64,000 nt of DNA from Bacillota bacterium. Its GTDB lineage: Bacteria > Bacillota > Sulfobacillia > JACIYH01. The stretch is from positions 1 to 64,000 of the forward strand of contig JASEFA010000008.1 of assembly GCA_030019365.1 (NCBI GenBank). Direction: 5' to 3'. Below are positions 26,458 to 35,126 of the stretch, piece after piece (position 1 is the stretch's first letter; each line of letters starts with the position of its first letter). Both the position numbers and the translations under genes were made by a program. The notes under the pieces are model-generated. The model searched no databases, had not been told where the DNA came from, and saw only the letters and a program-made list of their open reading frames with translations.

Positions 26458-26901
26458 CTACTGAATCAGGAACTCGGTGAAGAAGATGCGCTGCACCTTC
26501 CCCGACTCCAGAATGCCGTTGATGCGGTCGGCCAGGTCCCGGGCCAGGCCCAGCATCCCGTCTTCACCTTCCAGCTCCCCGTACGTCTTGTCGCGCAGCA
26601 CGGATATGATGGTGTGCTCCAGCAGCACCTTCTTGCTCTCCAATTCCTTGCTCATGCGCCCGGTGGACAGCTCCAGGGTGATGTCCACGCTGATGTAGCG
26701 GCGCCCGCCGTTGTCCCGCAGGTTGGTGAGGTATTTCCCGGCATGGTAAAGCACCGCCTCTCCTGCCGTACTCGCCACCTGCCGGGGTGGGGACGCCACC
26801 AGGCGAGTCGCCACCAGATAGGAGACGCCCCCCATGGCTCCCAGGGCCACCACCCCCACCAGCACCCACATGACCAGCTTTCCCACGCGCGCCTTCCTCA
26901 C
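26458..26901 (-). CDS. fliL: Flagellar basal body protein FliL
   Basis: A 147-residue single-pass membrane protein near the stator. A short basic N-terminus (RKARVGK) and a helix (VMWVLVGVVALGAMGG) lead to a FliL domain with YLTNLRDNGGRRYISVDITL, ending FFTEFLIQ. GTG 26901 lies 10 bases after GGGAGG and just past the flbD stop. motA and motB, usually between flbD and fliL, are absent here. Confidence 0.9.
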   Translation of the reverse strand: MRKARVGKLVMWVLVGVVALGAMGGVSYLVATRLVASPPRQVASTAGEAVLYHAGKYLTNLRDNGGRRYISVDITLELSTGRMSKELESKKVLLEHTIISVLRDKTYGELEGEDGMLGLARDLADRINGILESGKVQRIFFTEFLIQ

Positions 26902-26908
26902 CGCCGCC

Positions 26909-27214
26909 TCACCTCCCTGCGCAGGGGCCGTCCGCCACCTGCTCCGCCTCCCCGGCCGGCGCCCGGGCACCCGCGACCGCCGCCCGGATGCGCGACCGCC
27001 TGCCCGCGACCGCCGGCCCGCTGCCCCACCACCTGCCCGCGACCCGGCGGCGGTAGGCCAGCACCCTCCTGGTTATCTCCGCGGGAGGTTCCCTCACCAG
27101 CACCTTGCGGCCGGTGGTGAGGGAGATGACGGTGTCGGGCGTCCCCTCCACCGTCTCTATGAGGTCCGCGTTGAGCACCATCTCCTGCCCGTTCAGCCTG
27201 GTCACCCGGATCAT
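26909..27214 (-). CDS. flbD: FlbD-family flagellar protein with extra tail
   Basis: A 101-residue protein. Residues 1 to about 62 match the short FlbD family (MIRVTRLNGQEMVLNADLIE, VISLTTGRKVLVRE), which always lies beside flgE. The remaining 40 residues are Arg/Ala/Gly-rich and coded by degenerate repeats of CCCGCGACCG, giving a low-complexity tail the family normally lacks. The function of FlbD is unclear. Confidence 0.85.
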   Translation of the reverse strand: MIRVTRLNGQEMVLNADLIETVEGTPDTVISLTTGRKVLVREPPAEITRRVLAYRRRVAGRWWGSGPAVAGRRSRIRAAVAGARAPAGEAEQVADGPCAGR

Positions 27215-27285
27215 CCCGTCACCCCCTCACCCGTTACCGCTGCCCGCCCCCGCACCGCCCTGGCCAACCGAGGCGCTGGGGTGCC

Positions 27286-28908
27286 TTACCGCTTGAGGTT
27301 CACCAGGTCCTGCAGCATCTCGTCCGCGGTGGTGATCACCCGCGAGTTGGCCTGGAACCCGCGCTCGGTGATGATCAGGTTGGTGAACTCCTGGGCCAGA
27401 TCCACGTTGGACATCTCCAGAGAACCCGGCGCGATGGTGCCGCGGCCGCCCGTCCCCGGATCGCCCACCTGGGGCTCACCGGAGTTGGCCGACTCCTGGA
27501 ACAGGGCCTCCCCCCGCTTCACCAGCCCCGCCGGGTTGGAGAAGCTGGCCAGGGCCACCTGCGCCAGCGGGCACGAAAGGGCGTTGGAGTACGACCCCAT
27601 CACCACCCCCTTGGTGTCCACCGTCACTGACATGAGCTCCCCAGGGCCGTAACCGTTCTGCTCCGAAGCCAGGGCGGTGTAGCCCGTGGCGTACTGGGTT
27701 AGCCCGTAGAAGTTCATGGTGACCGAGAGAGGAGCATACCCCGCCACCTGAAAGCCGAGCTGGTCCCCCGTGACCCGATCCACCTTCCCGGTGACATCGA
27801 ACACCACCTGACCCGACCCGGTACCGCTCGTAACCGGTATATTCTCACCGGCCGATCCCTTCACTGCCGCCGCCCAGTTCCAGACGTTGTCATCCACCTT
27901 GGTGAAGGTGGTGATCACGCTGTACGTCTCACCCTTGGCCCCTATGGCAGTGATGGAAGTCACCCTGCGGGCATCCGCATACGTGGCCGTGATCTCCTGG
28001 CTGGGAGCGTTGGTCCCGGATATGGTCCAGGACGTCTTGGCGCCCCCGGCAGGGAAGTTGATGTAGTCGAGGAGTGTAGGAGTGGCTGTGTCCGACACCG
28101 TGACGTCCGGTCTCCCATCGCCGCTCGAGTCCGGCAGGTTCGTACCGGCCAGATTGGTCACCCGATCCACTTGTCCGGCATCGTCGAACCAGATGTAGCC
28201 ATCGGCCTCGGAGAACTGGACACCGTCCCCGGCGAGGTGCCAGCGCCACTTGTTGAACTCACTGGTGGGACTGAGCTCGAAGGTGACTTTACGGGTGACG
28301 CTGGTGGTCCCATCGGACAGGGTGAGATTGAGGGAACTGCCGGACAGGGTGTAGGTGCCCATGTCGGAGGCGTCCAGGTTACGGGCGAACTTGATCTCGC
28401 CCGTGGTGCGGGCGGGGATGGACTGCACGTCGGACAGAGAGATGGGCTTGAGGTCCACGCCGGTGCGGCTGGCGGGGAGGGCGCCGTTCTGGGCCAGCCA
28501 GCCCAACACCTTCAGGCCCGAGGGGGTCACCAGGTTGTAGCTGTCGTCCCAGGAGAAGGCACCCGCCCGGGTGTAGAACCTCTGCTGGCCGTCGCTCACC
28601 ACGAATAAGCCGGCCCCGTCGATGGCCAGGTCGGTGGCCACTCCGGTGGACTCCAGGTTGCCCTGCTCGTGCAGGGTATCGATGGAGGCCAGGGACACGC
28701 CCAAGCCCACCTGCAGGGGATTGGTGCCTCCGCGGCCCTCCTGGGGAGCGGAGGCGGCGGAGAGCAGCTGGCTGAACATCTCCCGGAAGGTGGCCCGTCC
28801 CGCCTTGAACCCCACCGTGTTGACGTTGGCGATGTTGTTGCCGATCACATCCATGCGGATCTGGTGATTGCGCAGACCCGATACGCCTGCGAACAGGGAC
28901 CTCAACAT
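27286..28908 (-). CDS. flgE: Flagellar hook protein FlgE
   Basis: A 540-residue axial protein. The N-terminal rod-like motif LFAGVSGLRNHQIRMDVIGN, then NIANVNTVGFKAGRATF, and the C-terminal coiled coil (VDLAQEFTNLIITERGFQAN and the following VITTADEML) bracket a large variable middle domain rich in Thr, Ser and Asp that forms the outer surface of the hook. ATG 28908 is 9 bases after AAAGGAGG; ATG 28914 is too close. The codons are less G+C-rich in the middle part, as is usual for exposed hook domains. Confidence 0.96.
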   Translation of the reverse strand: MLRSLFAGVSGLRNHQIRMDVIGNNIANVNTVGFKAGRATFREMFSQLLSAASAPQEGRGGTNPLQVGLGVSLASIDTLHEQGNLESTGVATDLAIDGAGLFVVSDGQQRFYTRAGAFSWDDSYNLVTPSGLKVLGWLAQNGALPASRTGVDLKPISLSDVQSIPARTTGEIKFARNLDASDMGTYTLSGSSLNLTLSDGTTSVTRKVTFELSPTSEFNKWRWHLAGDGVQFSEADGYIWFDDAGQVDRVTNLAGTNLPDSSGDGRPDVTVSDTATPTLLDYINFPAGGAKTSWTISGTNAPSQEITATYADARRVTSITAIGAKGETYSVITTFTKVDDNVWNWAAAVKGSAGENIPVTSGTGSGQVVFDVTGKVDRVTGDQLGFQVAGYAPLSVTMNFYGLTQYATGYTALASEQNGYGPGELMSVTVDTKGVVMGSYSNALSCPLAQVALASFSNPAGLVKRGEALFQESANSGEPQVGDPGTGGRGTIAPGSLEMSNVDLAQEFTNLIITERGFQANSRVITTADEMLQDLVNLKR

Positions 28909-28910
28909 GG

Positions 28911-29369
28911 TCATGCCCTCCTTTCTCCGGCGGCCTCCCATGCGGGTCCAGCCCCGGAGAGATTATCCTCGCTGCTCACGAAGGCAGCGCTGTCGATGTT
29001 GGTGAAGACCTGCTCCCGCATGCGCGCGGCAGGAACCATGGTGATGAGAGTGCGGTTCCTCACGCTCACCAGGAAAGCAGCGTCCCTGTACATGACCAGG
29101 GACTCCCGGCTGCCGTGGGCGGCCAGCTTCTCCACCGCCCGGCCCACCGGCTCCAGGTCATGGGGGTCCATCCCGGCCGAACGCAGGCGCTGGCGGGCGT
29201 GCTGGGATATGCGCAACCCGGCCGCGGTCTCCGCCAGTACCCGGGCGAAGGAAGGCGACCCGGGCGCCGCGCCCGCATCCCCCGCCCCGCCGGCGCTACG
29301 GGTGGGTGCCGGCCGGGCGACCGGCGCTGTGCTCTGCTGTGGCGCCCCTTCCGTTCCGCGCACGTTCAC
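28911..29369 (-). CDS. TIGR02530-type flagellar operon protein
   Basis: A 152-residue protein found between flgD and flgE in Bacillota. After a Pro/Ala-rich start the core reads RISQHARQRLRSAGM, then LEPVGRAVEKLAAHGSRESL, FLVSVRNRTLITMVP and QVFTNIDSAAFV, which matches the family I know as TIGR02530. Its exact task in hook building is unknown. GTG 29369 overlaps the flgD stop. Confidence 0.88.
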   Translation of the reverse strand: MNVRGTEGAPQQSTAPVARPAPTRSAGGAGDAGAAPGSPSFARVLAETAAGLRISQHARQRLRSAGMDPHDLEPVGRAVEKLAAHGSRESLVMYRDAAFLVSVRNRTLITMVPAARMREQVFTNIDSAAFVSSEDNLSGAGPAWEAAGERRA

Positions 29370-29758
29370 GGGTTGGCCACCTCCGTCCCGGCCAGGGCTG
29401 CGGCCAGCCTGGCCAGGTGGTCCTCGATACGCCGCAGGGTTTCCAGGCTGGCCCGGATCTCCTGGAGGCTCTGACTGCCGGCCTCCAGGCGACCGAGGAT
29501 CTGCTGGCCCGCCGCGGCCAGGGCCTGCTCGGCCCCGCCCAGGGACGCCAGACTGGCCTCCATGCGGTGCAGGGAGTCCAGGGTGCTGAACTGGGCGAGC
29601 TGCGTCATGAAATCCCTGTCCTTCAACGGTTCCAGGGGGTTCTGGTGCTGCAGCTCCGCCACCAGCAGGCGCAGGAACTCCCGGCTACCAAGCTTCTCCG
29701 TGACCCCGGAGGAGATGCTCACCACCTCCCGGGGATCACCCACACCGCTTACCTGCAC
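29366..29758 (-). CDS. flgD: Flagellar hook capping protein FlgD (short form)
   Basis: A 130-residue FlgD with only the N-terminal region (FLRLLVAELQHQNPLEPLKD, then DFMTQLAQFSTLDSL) plus a helical tail. The Ig-like part of enterobacterial FlgD is missing, as is normal for Bacillota (B. subtilis FlgD is also about 140 residues). GTG 29758 follows AAAGGTGG. It caps the growing hook. Confidence 0.9.
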   Translation of the reverse strand: MQVSGVGDPREVVSISSGVTEKLGSREFLRLLVAELQHQNPLEPLKDRDFMTQLAQFSTLDSLHRMEASLASLGGAEQALAAAGQQILGRLEAGSQSLQEIRASLETLRRIEDHLARLAAALAGTEVANP

Positions 29759-29772
29759 AGTCCCACCACCTT

Positions 29773-31404
29773 TCACATGAGCACGTCGAGCGCGCCCCTC
29801 CCAACGGCCGTGGGCCGGACCACTCCGCCCGCTGCCCGGACCGAAACCGAGGGGGCACGCGACCCCCGCGCCACCGATCCCGCGCCTTCCACCCGGGAAG
29901 GCTCCCGTCGACCGGGAGAGAACCGGCGGCCCCGGTCGGTCCCTCCGCCCAGGGAAACCTCGAGCTGACCGGCCACCAGCCCCGCCTGTTCGAGCCGGGT
30001 CTGCAGCTCGGGCATGTTGCGCTGCAGCAGGTACGACGCGGTGCCCTCCTCCACCACGAACCGGGCGGCCACCGTGCCGTGACGCTCCGCCACCCGCACG
30101 GTCACCGGCCCCAGGTCCCCGGCATCCACCTGCACTTCCACTTCCGCCGGCCGCTGCCCGGGCCAATGGGCGTCCCGAACCGGTCCCGAGACGTTCCGTC
30201 CGTCAATCGCCGCCTCCCGTGCCGGCACAGCCCGGTCACCGTTCCGGTCGGGGGAGGGAGCCACATCCTGTCCCGTCCGGCTCGAGGTCACTGCCGCGGG
30301 ATCGAGGTCGCCCCGGCGCAGATGCTGTCCGGGTCCGTCTCCACCAGGGAACCCCAGCGTGCGGGACCCCTCCGTGCGGGACCCCTCCGCGCGGGACCCC
30401 TCCGCGCGGGACCCCTCCGCGCGGGACCGCTCCCCGCCGGGCTTCTCCCCACGCGCTACATCCCTCTGGTCTACCACGCTACCGCGCGTCGATTCCCCGC
30501 TCTCCTCCGGCCCGGCCGTCCGGTCCGGACCGGCCGGCGGCACCTCGCCCTTCCCCGGCCGGGGGGCACCCGCACCAGCCGCAACGGGTCCGTCGGGCCC
30601 GGGCGCGCCTACATGCACCGTCCGGGACGGCAGAGCGACCCCCGCTGCCTGCCCACCGCCAGGATGAGCAGGATCGGGCGGCGGAAGGGCAGCAGCCGCA
30701 GCAGGGTGACCGGAAGCCCGGGTAGTCCCAGCGGGAGCCTGCGGCGCAGCCGGGGCGGGAGCCTGCGCCGGAACCGCGTTGACCGGGGACGCCTCCTCAC
30801 CCACGACCTGCACTCCCGGCGCCGCCGGCGCGGGTCCCTCGCGGACGTCCATGCCGACCGCCGGGGAGCCGGGCTGCGGCGCCACGGGGGTAAAGACGGT
30901 GATGCGCACCGTGGCCGCGGGCATGTCCCCCCCCGCCGTCACTGCCGCAGGCCGGCTACCACCGGTGTCGCTCTGCCCTGCCAGCACGCCCCCGCCCGCA
31001 AGCGTGAGTTGCAGGCCCCCAGGCACGGACAGGCCCGCGTCCCCGGGCGGGGAGAGCGCCGGTTCGGCAGCGCCGAAGAGTTGGAGGTTTCCCGGTCCGG
31101 CAGGTGCCGGTGACGCGGCAGCGTGCGCCTGTGCGCTAGCCGGTGGCGGGCCGGCGTGAGCCTGCTGGGCAACCGGAGCCGGTGGGACGGGCATACCCAG
31201 GAGGGCGGCCAGGGCCAGGGTGAATTCCGCCCCCGGGGTGCTCGACCGCCCCGGCCGCATCGATGCGGGAGCACCGGCGGCATAAGGCGCATCGGGGGAT
31301 GAAGGAGCCGCCAGGGCCGGTCCCGCCGGGGCCCCGGGCCCCGGTGCAGCGGGAGGGGAACCCGGCAGCGCGGCCGCCAGCTGGGTCGTCAAGATCGAGT
31401 CCAA
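29773..31404 (-). CDS. fliK: Flagellar hook-length control protein FliK
   Basis: A 543-residue secreted ruler protein. The first 420 residues are Pro/Ala/Gly-rich and likely unfolded, fitting a molecular ruler. They include five Arg-Ala/Thr-Glu-Gly-Ser units near residue 325. The C-terminal hook domain (VEVQVDAGDLGPVTVRVAER, LLQRNMPELQTRLEQAGL) contacts FlhB to end hook export. The start is TTG 31404, backed by an exceptionally strong AAGGAGGTGA seven bases upstream. As its target FlhB has NPTT instead of NPTH, the switching pair is of interest. Confidence 0.9.
   Translation of the reverse strand: MDSILTTQLAAALPGSPPAAPGPGAPAGPALAAPSSPDAPYAAGAPASMRPGRSSTPGAEFTLALAALLGMPVPPAPVAQQAHAGPPPASAQAHAAASPAPAGPGNLQLFGAAEPALSPPGDAGLSVPGGLQLTLAGGGVLAGQSDTGGSRPAAVTAGGDMPAATVRITVFTPVAPQPGSPAVGMDVREGPAPAAPGVQVVGEEASPVNAVPAQAPAPAAPQAPAGTTRASGHPAAAAALPPPDPAHPGGGQAAGVALPSRTVHVGAPGPDGPVAAGAGAPRPGKGEVPPAGPDRTAGPEESGESTRGSVVDQRDVARGEKPGGERSRAEGSRAEGSRAEGSRTEGSRTLGFPGGDGPGQHLRRGDLDPAAVTSSRTGQDVAPSPDRNGDRAVPAREAAIDGRNVSGPVRDAHWPGQRPAEVEVQVDAGDLGPVTVRVAERHGTVAARFVVEEGTASYLLQRNMPELQTRLEQAGLVAGQLEVSLGGGTDRGRRFSPGRREPSRVEGAGSVARGSRAPSVSVRAAGGVVRPTAVGRGALDVLM
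30361..30435 (-). repeat. Five tandem 15-base repeats in fliK
   Basis: Unit GCGGGACCCCTCCGC (+ strand) is repeated five times with single-base changes. In frame it codes for Arg-Ala/Thr-Glu-Gly-Ser blocks in the ruler part of FliK. Copy-number change would alter ruler length by five residues per unit. Confidence 0.9.
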
Positions 31405-31408
31405 GGTA

Positions 31409-31867
31409 TCACCTCCTTTCTGCCGGTTTCCTTAGCTTACCGGTGAACTGGATGGCTACTTCGTCCACGTGCTTCTGCTCTTCCCAGTTCTCCCGGTACA
31501 GGTGAGCCGAACGCCTGCGCTCGCGCAGCTTCTCCACCACCCGCCGGGCCCGGGTCGCCACCACCAGATCCTCCCTGCGCCGCGATGCCTCCCGGGCCGC
31601 TTCCCGGGTGTGCTCGGCCCGCTCCCGCAGGCACCGGGCGGTGGCTTTCATCCCCGCTTCCAGCAGCAGCACCCGGGAGATGTCGCCTTCCGTCCTCGCC
31701 GCTGCCATGGCATCGAGGGCGTCCCGGTGTTCGCTGCGGGCGCGTTCCAGGGCACTCTCCGCCGTGCGCCAGGCCTTCAGGGCAAGGACAAACCGGCTGC
31801 GGCTCGACTTCTCCCTGGCCTCCCGCACGTGCAGCACTTTCTGAAAGCGGAAGCGGAAGGGGCTCAT
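31409..31867 (-). CDS. fliJ: Flagellar export chaperone FliJ
   Basis: A 152-residue, strongly charged coiled-coil protein that activates the export ATPase and shuttles chaperones. It starts PFRFRFQKVLHVREAREK, as FliJ does. ATG 31867 lies 7 bases after GAGGAG; the frame is open a few codons upstream. It follows fliI closely. Confidence 0.85.
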   Translation of the reverse strand: MSPFRFRFQKVLHVREAREKSSRSRFVLALKAWRTAESALERARSEHRDALDAMAAARTEGDISRVLLLEAGMKATARCLRERAEHTREAAREASRRREDLVVATRARRVVEKLRERRRSAHLYRENWEEQKHVDEVAIQFTGKLRKPAERR

Positions 31868-31878
31868 GGCGACACTCC

Positions 31879-33216
31879 TCACTCAGGTGCGTCCTTCAGC
31901 ATTTGCACCAGGCTGGCCCGGGCTTCCAGCGGACCGGCCTTCTCGCGGGTCCCCTGGCGCAGGAAGGCGCGCACCGCGGCGATGCGGCTGCGGGCGTAAT
32001 CGATGGCAGGGTTGGAGCCGGGCACATACGCCCCGATGTTGATCAGATCCTCAGCTTCTCTGTAAGTGGCCAGCACCGACTTGAGCCGGGAAACCGCCCG
32101 CTGGTGCTCCTCGTCCTGCAGGTCACCGGCCAGACGGCTCACGCTGGTCAGGACGTCCACCGCCGGGTAGTGACCCTGGGTGGCCAGGTCCCGCGAGAGC
32201 ACGATGTGCCCGTCCAGGATGCTGCGTACCTGGTCGGCCACCGGCTCGTTCATGTCGTCCCCTTCCACCAGGACGGTATAGATGCCGGTGATGCTCCCCC
32301 GCGCCGAGGTCCCCGACCGCTCCAGCAGGCGGGGCAGCAGGGCAAAGACGGAGGGGGTATATCCCCTGGTGGCGGGTGGCTCGCCGATGGCCAGCCCCAC
32401 CTCGCGCTGGGCGGTGGCAAAGCGGGTCACCGAATCCATGAGGAGGAGCACATCCTGCCCCTGGTCCCGGAAGTATTCGGCAATGGCGGTGGCCACGAAG
32501 GCGGCCCGAATGCGCACCAGGGCGGGCTGATCCGAGGTGGCCGCCACCACCACCGATCGGCGCAGGCCTTCCGGTCCCAGGTCCTTTTCCAGGAAGTCCT
32601 TCACCTCCCGGCCCCGCTCTCCCACCAGCCCGATCACACTGACCTGCGCCCGGGTGTTGCGGGCCAGCATGCCCATCAGCACGCTCTTCCCCACGCCGCT
32701 GCCGGCGAATATGCCCACGCGCTGTCCTTTGCCGCAGGTGAGCACGGCGTCGATGACCCGTACCCCCACCCAGAGGGGTTCGGTGATGCGGCGCCGCTCC
32801 AGGGGTGGGGGAGCACTGGCCATCACCGGATAGCTGGTTTCCCCGCGCAGGGGCCCCTTGCCGTCCATGGGCCGGCCCAGCCCGTCCAGCACCCGCCCCC
32901 GCAGGCCGGGTCCGACCTCCACCTCCAGGGGCATCCCCACCGCTTCGATCTCGCATCCCGGCCCGATGCCCCTCAGTTCGCCCAGGGGCATGAGCAAGGT
33001 GCGCCCCTGCCGGAAGCCCACCACCTCTGCCCGTACGGGAGGCTGGCTGCCCCCGGGGTAAAGCAGGCACACTTCACCCACCGGCACTCCCGGCCCGTGT
33101 CCTTCCACGGTGAGCCCCACCACCTGGGTGACCACCCCCACCCGGCGTACGGGGTCGGAGCGCCTGACCAGCTCTCGCAGTTCCTCCCACGGCAGGCTAG
33201 CCGGCATCCTGGCCAT
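31879..33216 (-). CDS. fliI: Flagellar export ATPase FliI
   Basis: A 445-residue F1-beta-like ATPase. Walker A is GSGVGKS, Walker B lies in VLLLMDSVTRFA, and GDDMNEPVAD, a FliI-type loop, is present. It unfolds cargo for the export gate. ATG 33216 is preferred, with GGGGGGTGA upstream, and overlaps fliH by 20 bases; ATG 33234 is possible. Confidence 0.97.
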   Translation of the reverse strand: MARMPASLPWEELRELVRRSDPVRRVGVVTQVVGLTVEGHGPGVPVGEVCLLYPGGSQPPVRAEVVGFRQGRTLLMPLGELRGIGPGCEIEAVGMPLEVEVGPGLRGRVLDGLGRPMDGKGPLRGETSYPVMASAPPPLERRRITEPLWVGVRVIDAVLTCGKGQRVGIFAGSGVGKSVLMGMLARNTRAQVSVIGLVGERGREVKDFLEKDLGPEGLRRSVVVAATSDQPALVRIRAAFVATAIAEYFRDQGQDVLLLMDSVTRFATAQREVGLAIGEPPATRGYTPSVFALLPRLLERSGTSARGSITGIYTVLVEGDDMNEPVADQVRSILDGHIVLSRDLATQGHYPAVDVLTSVSRLAGDLQDEEHQRAVSRLKSVLATYREAEDLINIGAYVPGSNPAIDYARSRIAAVRAFLRQGTREKAGPLEARASLVQMLKDAPE

Positions 33217-34123
33217 TGCCGTCACCCCCCGCATCGGGGTGCTCCCGACCGTCGCCTTCCCGTCCCTCTTCTTCCTCTCCCGGATCGGGCAGGCTCCCCG
33301 TCCAGTTCAACAACGCTTCCCCCAGCCGGCGCAGCTGGCGGTCCAGCCGGCCGTCCAGGTAGCCGTGCTCGGTCTCCACCATGACCCCGCCCCTGCCCAC
33401 CGCGGGGTCGGCCACCGCGTCCAGCGATGCGCCGCAGGCCCCGGCCAGCTCGGGCAGCCAGGGCTGCATGACAGCCACGTCATCGGGGTGGACATGTAGA
33501 GTGGCTTTCTCCCCGTGCTCGAACCGGCCCAGGAGGGCAGCCGCCTGTTCCCGCACCACCTCCGGGGAAAGGCTGACCTCCCGCTCGAGGATGCGGGCCG
33601 CCAGGTCCAGGGCCATGCGCACCGCATCCTGCTGGGCCTGGCGGAGTATGACCAGGCGTTCCCGGCGGGCGTCCTCGAGGAGGGCAAGAACACCGTGCAG
33701 CGTTTCCTCGGTCTCCCGGCGCGCCAGAGCCCGGCCCTCCTCCTGGCCCGCCGCAAACCCCGCCTCCCAGCCTTCCCTCTCCGCCCGCTCCCGCACCTCC
33801 CGCTCCAGGCGCCCGGCCTCGGCCCGTACCGCCTCCAGCATGGCCGCCACCTCCGCGGGCACCTCCCCGTCTCCTGACCCCGGGACAGCTATCGCAGCCC
33901 CGTTATCCGCAGAGGCAGGCACCCCCACGCGGGTCTCCAGCGTGGAGCCCTGGGCGTCCGGCCCCGACGTGACGTCGATCCGGGGCCCGGTGCCATCTCC
34001 CCAGGACTCCCCTGCTTCCTCTGCGGGCAGGGTTACCTCTGCAGGGGGCAGAGACACCACCTGCCGGGAACCGACCAGGGCGGCCACGTGCCTTTTGATG
34101 AGGGTGGTGCTGGCCCTAAACAA
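33197..34123 (-). CDS. fliH: Flagellar export stator-like protein FliH
   Basis: A 308-residue regulator that anchors and restrains FliI. A disordered N-terminal third leads to a long Arg/Glu-rich coiled coil (around REGWEAGFAAGQEEGRALAR) and a C-terminal domain like the V-ATPase E subunit (VHPDDVAVMQPWL, GGVMVETEHGYLDGRLDRQL). The start is TTG 34123, overlapping the fliG stop. The length is within the family range. Confidence 0.9.
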   Translation of the reverse strand: MFRASTTLIKRHVAALVGSRQVVSLPPAEVTLPAEEAGESWGDGTGPRIDVTSGPDAQGSTLETRVGVPASADNGAAIAVPGSGDGEVPAEVAAMLEAVRAEAGRLEREVRERAEREGWEAGFAAGQEEGRALARRETEETLHGVLALLEDARRERLVILRQAQQDAVRMALDLAARILEREVSLSPEVVREQAAALLGRFEHGEKATLHVHPDDVAVMQPWLPELAGACGASLDAVADPAVGRGGVMVETEHGYLDGRLDRQLRRLGEALLNWTGSLPDPGEEEEGREGDGREHPDAGGDGNGQDAG

Positions 34124-35123
34124 CGATCTCCTCGCCTCCTCCGCGGGCGATCACCACTTCGCCTTCCTCCTCGAGCCGGCGGATGACGTTGACGATTTTC
34201 TGCTGGGCCTCCTCCACCTCGCGCAGGCGCACGGGACCCAGGTAATCCATGTTCTCCTTCAGGTTCTCCACGGCGCGCTTGGAGAGGTTGCGGAAGATCT
34301 TGTGTTTGACCTCCTCGGAGGCCACCTTGAGAGCCATGGGCAGGTCGCGATTCAGGTCCACTTCCCGCAGGATGCGCTGCACGGACCTGTCATCCAGGGT
34401 GACGATGTCCTCGAACAGGAACATGCGCTTCTTGATTTCCTCTGCCAGCTGGGGGTCGTTGATTCCCAGGGTCTCCATGATGGACTTCTCCGTGGAACGG
34501 TCGACCCGGTTGAGCACCTCCACCACCGCCTCCAGCCCACCCGCGGCAGCGAAGTCCTGGGTGGTGAGAGAGCTGAGCTTGCGTTCCAGCACCCTCTCCA
34601 CCTCGCGGATGATCTCGGGGGAAGTGCGATCCATGAGGGCGATGCGCCGGGCCACGTCCGCCTGCAGCTCCGGAGGGAGGGCGGAGAGGATGGCCGCTGC
34701 CTGTTCTGCCTGCAGGTAGGCCAGCACCAGGGCGATGGTCTGGGGATGCTCGTTCTGAATGAAGTTGCGCAGCTGGCCCGGGTCTGTCTTGCGGGCGAAG
34801 TCGAAGGGGCGGACCTGCAGGGTGGCGGTGAGGCGGTGCAGGATGTCCAGCGCTTTCTGCGCCCCCAGGGCCTTCTCCAGCAGCTCCTTGGCGTACTCGA
34901 TACCGCCCCGGGCCATGTACTCCCGCGCGTAGGACATCTGCATGAATTCCTCGAACACCCGCGCCCGCGAATCGGGAGACACCTTGCGCACGTTGGCGAT
35001 CTCCAGGGTGAGCTGCTCTATCTCCTCCTCCCGCAGGTGCCGAAAGACCTGGGCCGATATCTCCGGTCCCAGGGAGATGAGCAGCACGGCTGCCTTTTGC
35101 CTGCCCCCGGGGGTCCTGAGCAT
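34116..35123 (-). CDS. fliG: Flagellar motor switch protein FliG
   Basis: A 335-residue rotor protein that meets the stator. It has the N-terminal FliF-binding domain (KAAVLLISLGPEISAQVFRH), the middle EHPQTIALVL motif that contacts FliM, and the C-terminal torque helix region with charged residues (DLPMALKVASEEVKHKIFRN). ATG 35123 has GGAGGAG upstream, 3 bases after fliF. Confidence 0.97.
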   Translation of the reverse strand: MLRTPGGRQKAAVLLISLGPEISAQVFRHLREEEIEQLTLEIANVRKVSPDSRARVFEEFMQMSYAREYMARGGIEYAKELLEKALGAQKALDILHRLTATLQVRPFDFARKTDPGQLRNFIQNEHPQTIALVLAYLQAEQAAAILSALPPELQADVARRIALMDRTSPEIIREVERVLERKLSSLTTQDFAAAGGLEAVVEVLNRVDRSTEKSIMETLGINDPQLAEEIKKRMFLFEDIVTLDDRSVQRILREVDLNRDLPMALKVASEEVKHKIFRNLSKRAVENLKENMDYLGPVRLREVEEAQQKIVNVIRRLEEEGEVVIARGGGEEIVV

Positions 35124-35126
35124 GGC

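Noticed and set aside
30361-30435. CRISPR-like array
   Set aside because: The repeats are tandem without spacers, in frame and inside fliK.
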